7,327 nt of DNA from NCBI GenBank assembly GCA_017308345.1, contig JAFKFE010000234.1:1-7327 (forward strand), given 5' to 3'. Below the pieces are notes generated by a model. That model was not told where the DNA came from, ran no database searches, and saw nothing but the letters and a program-made list of their open reading frames with translations. Below, piece after piece: positions 6,158 through 7,327 of this stretch (positions are counted from its first letter, which is position 1; the number at the start of each line of letters is the position of its first letter). Made by a program: the position numbers and the translations under genes. This DNA comes from Alphaproteobacteria bacterium. GTDB taxonomy: Bacteria > Pseudomonadota > Alphaproteobacteria > Rhizobiales > Rhizobiaceae.

Positions 6158-6762
6158 TTCACTGCCTCGACAGCGCGCCGATACAGCGCAAAGACCCCTG
6201 GCGCGGTCGCGCGGATGCGTTTGACATCGCCGGCAAGCAGAGACTGCATGACAAGGCCCTGGATCGTGCCGATGAAGAGTGTGACGGCAGCCTTGTCGTC
6301 CAGCGTGGCGGCCAGTTCGCCACGTTCCTTTCCTTCGGCGACAACGCGGCCGAGGCGCTCGCCGTAGCGCTGGATCAGGGTCTGCGCCATGCGCTTGGCC
6401 ATTGTCTGCTCGGCGCGCTGCAACTCCCCGAACAGCATGCGCGGCACGCCGGGATGGTCCGAGATGAAGTCGATATGCGCCATGAACGCGGCCTCGAGCG
6501 CCGCTAGCGGAGAGGCGGCTGTGCCAATCGCCTTGTCGATCCGGGAAAGCAGACGCTCCGAGACCCATTCCATGACCGCATGAAGAATGGCGTCTTTGGA
6601 GGGAAAGTGCCGGAACAGGGCGCCCTGGGTCACTCCCATCCGCTTGGCGATCGCCCCGGTGGTAATGTCTGCTGGGTTCTGTTCCGCGGCGAGATCGATG
6701 ACGGTTTCGACCGTCACTTCACGCCGCTCTTCCGCAGGAAGGTAAGCTTGCCGAGAGATCAT
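6154..6762 (-). CDS. TetR/AcrR-family transcriptional repressor of the exporter operon
   Basis: The product is 202 residues, normal for TetR proteins. The N-terminal helix-turn-helix occupies ~17-60: RREVTVETVIDLAA, then ITTGAIAKRMGVTQGALFRHF (~33-53) and PSKDAIL, the typical recognition helix and helix-4 pattern. The helical C-terminal domain (~65-202) binds ligand and forms the dimer. It is the first gene of the operon, directly after a 22-bp palindrome that overlaps a likely -10, so autorepression and repression of the exporter are expected. ATG 6762 has a G-rich SD (GGGGTGA) a few nt upstream. Its last codons (VEAV) carry the SD for the following HTH-less paralogue. Repressor role and ligand responsiveness are inferred from the family; the ligand is unknown. 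Confidence 0.9.
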   Translation of the reverse strand: MISRQAYLPAEERREVTVETVIDLAAEQNPADITTGAIAKRMGVTQGALFRHFPSKDAILHAVMEWVSERLLSRIDKAIGTAASPLAALEAAFMAHIDFISDHPGVPRMLFGELQRAEQTMAKRMAQTLIQRYGERLGRVVAEGKERGELAATLDDKAAVTLFIGTIQGLVMQSLLAGDVKRIRATAPGVFALYRRAVEAVK

Positions 6763-6776
6763 CGATTCACCCCAAA

Positions 6777-6798
6777 AGATAGTAAGCGATTACTATCT
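6777..6798. promoter_or_regulatory. TetR operator candidate (9-4-9 palindrome)
   Basis: AGATAGTAA (6777-6785) and TTACTATCT (6790-6798) form a perfect 9-bp inverted repeat around GCGA. It begins 15 nt upstream of the TetR start codon and overlaps the candidate -10 at 6794-6799. Length and position are typical of TetR-family operators that block RNA polymerase, and the AT-rich arms stand out from the GC-rich surroundings. Confidence 0.75.
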
Positions 6799-6822
6799 AT
6801 GAAGTGACACGCTTATTTGCAA
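6794..6822 (-). promoter_or_regulatory. Candidate sigma-70-type promoter of the exporter operon
   Basis: On the minus strand TTGCAA (6822-6817) is a fair -35 (4 of 6 to TTGACA), followed by a 17-nt spacer and TAGATA (6799-6794), a weak -10 (3 of 6 to TATAAT). The spacing is optimal. The -10 lies inside the palindrome, which fits repression by steric block. The transcript would start inside the palindrome and have a short leader. Confidence 0.45.
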
Positions 6823-6900
6823 GAGGGCCGGCACCTGTGCCCAATTCGAGCATGGGACGATCAGTATTTTTCGAGAAGAACCTGCCCGGTAACGTATGCC

Positions 6901-7032
6901 GCGTCGTCGGAGCAGAGGAAGTGAGAACGGCAGCACCAGCATCAGGAGTGCATTGATCTCGGGTGTGAAGCCGACCCGCATCATGGCCCACAGCCACAGC
7001 GGCGGCATTGTCGGGTCGTCGGTCAGGAACAC
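6901..7032 (-). pseudogene. C-terminal relic of a polyamine-type ABC transporter permease (PotC/PotI/YdcV-like)
   Basis: About 44 residues from VFLTDDPT through PLWLWAMMRVGFTPEINAL to LLRRR closely match the C-terminal membrane region of spermidine/putrescine-type permeases, with the family pattern FFLT...TLPLWIW.M.R.G.TPEINAL. The preceding ~200+ residues, including the EAA loop, are missing: the frame is closed by a TGA at 7050-7048, six codons before the first matching residue. Downstream the frame runs open to 6793 in unrelated sequence and into the exporter operon's promoter. The GTG at 7032 could start a 79-residue frame, but no SD supports it. I read this as debris from a deletion or rearrangement. 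Recognition is by memory of the family. Confidence 0.6.
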
Positions 7033-7088
7033 CCTTATCCCGTTTCGTCAAGCAACCACCTGACGTTCCTTTTCAAAAACACCTAGAC

Positions 7089-7327
7089 CTACTCGGCGGG
7101 CCTGTTCTCAAGCCTGTTCAGGGCGATGGTCGCGTGCGCGTATGCCGCGCCTGCGCGCATCTCTGCGGCCACCCAGATCGCTTCCATGATCTCTTCCGGC
7201 GTCGCGCCTTCCCTTGTCGCCGCCTTAGTGTGTCCCTCAATGCAGTAAGGGCATTGCGTGACATGAGCGACGGCTACTGCGATCAGCTGTTTCATTTTTC
7301 GTGGCAGCGCACCTTCTTGAAAAACAA
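7089..7327 (-). CDS. Carboxymuconolactone decarboxylase/AhpD-like protein, C-terminal part (5' end outside window)
   Basis: The frame is open from the right edge to a TAG at 7089. The visible ~79 residues carry the CMD-family core: GALPRKMKQLIAVAVAH, then CPYC followed by IEGH (redox-type C-x2-C-x3-H), an ATPEEI.EAIWVAAEMRAG segment and AYAHATIAL. Proteins of this group of ~110 residues form all-helical oligomers; many with the CxxC motif have alkylhydroperoxidase or disulfide-reductase activity, others decarboxylate. The substrate cannot be told. An internal ATG at 7295 is not the start, since conserved family sequence (F.EGALPRK) continues upstream of it to the edge. It is on the same strand as the exporter operon but separated by 326 nt with a separate promoter, so co-transcription is unlikely. 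Confidence 0.85.
   Translation of the reverse strand, partial: VFQEGALPRKMKQLIAVAVAHVTQCPYCIEGHTKAATREGATPEEIMEAIWVAAEMRAGAAYAHATIALNRLENRPAE

Larger units (their letters stand above)
6763..7088. other. 326-nt intergenic region between the CMD-family gene and the TetR gene
   Basis: From high to low coordinate, this region holds a short AT-rich stretch after the CMD-family stop codon, the polyamine-permease relic (6901-7032), a segment of no recognised content (about 6823-6900), then the operon promoter and operator (6777-6822) and the TetR SD. No intact gene is supported. Confidence 0.5.

Noticed and set aside
6158..6568. Upstream extension of the HTH-less TetR frame
   Set aside because: It overlaps the first TetR gene out of frame, is rich in Arg and His, and shows no HTH. 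It does not supply a DNA-binding domain.
6797..7051. 84-codon minus-strand frame overlapping the permease relic
   Set aside because: It is an alternate frame over the relic with no family pattern; the frame at 6901-7032 is the one that matches a permease.
7296..7327. Taking ATG 7295 as the CMD-family start and treating this stretch as non-coding
   Set aside because: The frame upstream of 7295 is open and encodes the conserved F.EGALPRK stretch, so the gene continues past the window edge.
1..7327. Insertion sequences, attachment sites, tRNA/rRNA genes, CRISPR arrays and replication origins
   Set aside because: I read both strands for transposase motifs, terminal repeats, regularly spaced repeats and RNA gene signatures and saw none. 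The polyamine-permease relic is the only sign of rearrangement.

Overview
The window is GC-rich, tightly packed bacterial DNA. Its GC-biased codon third positions, TTG/GTG starts with strong Shine-Dalgarno (SD) sequences and protein families suggest a Gram-negative Pseudomonadota genome, most likely an alphaproteobacterium. That placement is an inference from style, not from a marker gene. I see no rRNA, tRNA, CRISPR array, transposase or integrase.

Layout from left to right. (1) 1-826, minus strand: a hemerythrin/HHE-domain protein cut by the left edge, preceded by a secreted DUF6448-type protein, with a 10-bp stem-loop between them. (2) 827-1121: a divergent intergenic region with palindromes, a possible folded element and a good FNR/ANR-type box. 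It feeds (3) a plus-strand Crp/Fnr regulator that probably starts at a TTG (1122), not at the upstream ATG. (4) 1830-2669: a short convergent spacer, a small exported protein of unknown function (minus strand, TTG start at 2410), and a gene-free stretch with small repeats and a CRP-like dyad. (5) 2670-6762, minus strand: a five-gene operon, in transcription order a full-length TetR repressor, a second TetR-like protein with no DNA-binding domain, an HlyD/MacA/DevB-type periplasmic adaptor, a MacB/DevC-type FtsX permease and a DevA/LolD-type ATPase. The first four genes are joined by 4-nt stop/start overlaps and the last two are 1 nt apart. (6) 6763-7088: the operon's control region, with a 9-4-9 palindrome overlapping a plausible -10 element, and behind it a relic of a polyamine-type ABC permease. 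(7) 7089-7327: the C-terminal part of a carboxymuconolactone decarboxylase/AhpD-like protein that continues past the right edge.

The operon reads as a self-regulated tripartite ABC exporter. TetR probably binds the palindrome and represses the operon until a ligand is present; the adaptor, permease and ATPase then move a substrate across the periplasm, with a TolC-like outer-membrane protein supplied from elsewhere. The most unusual element is the second TetR-like gene. It is an ungapped, about 45% identical copy of the effector/dimerisation domain of its neighbour, without the helix-turn-helix, coupled on both sides. It could be a dimerisation partner, decoy or ligand sensor that tunes the repressor. 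The left-hand genes (hemerythrin, DUF6448, Crp/Fnr and FNR box) suggest an oxygen- or NO-related theme, but that link is only inferred.
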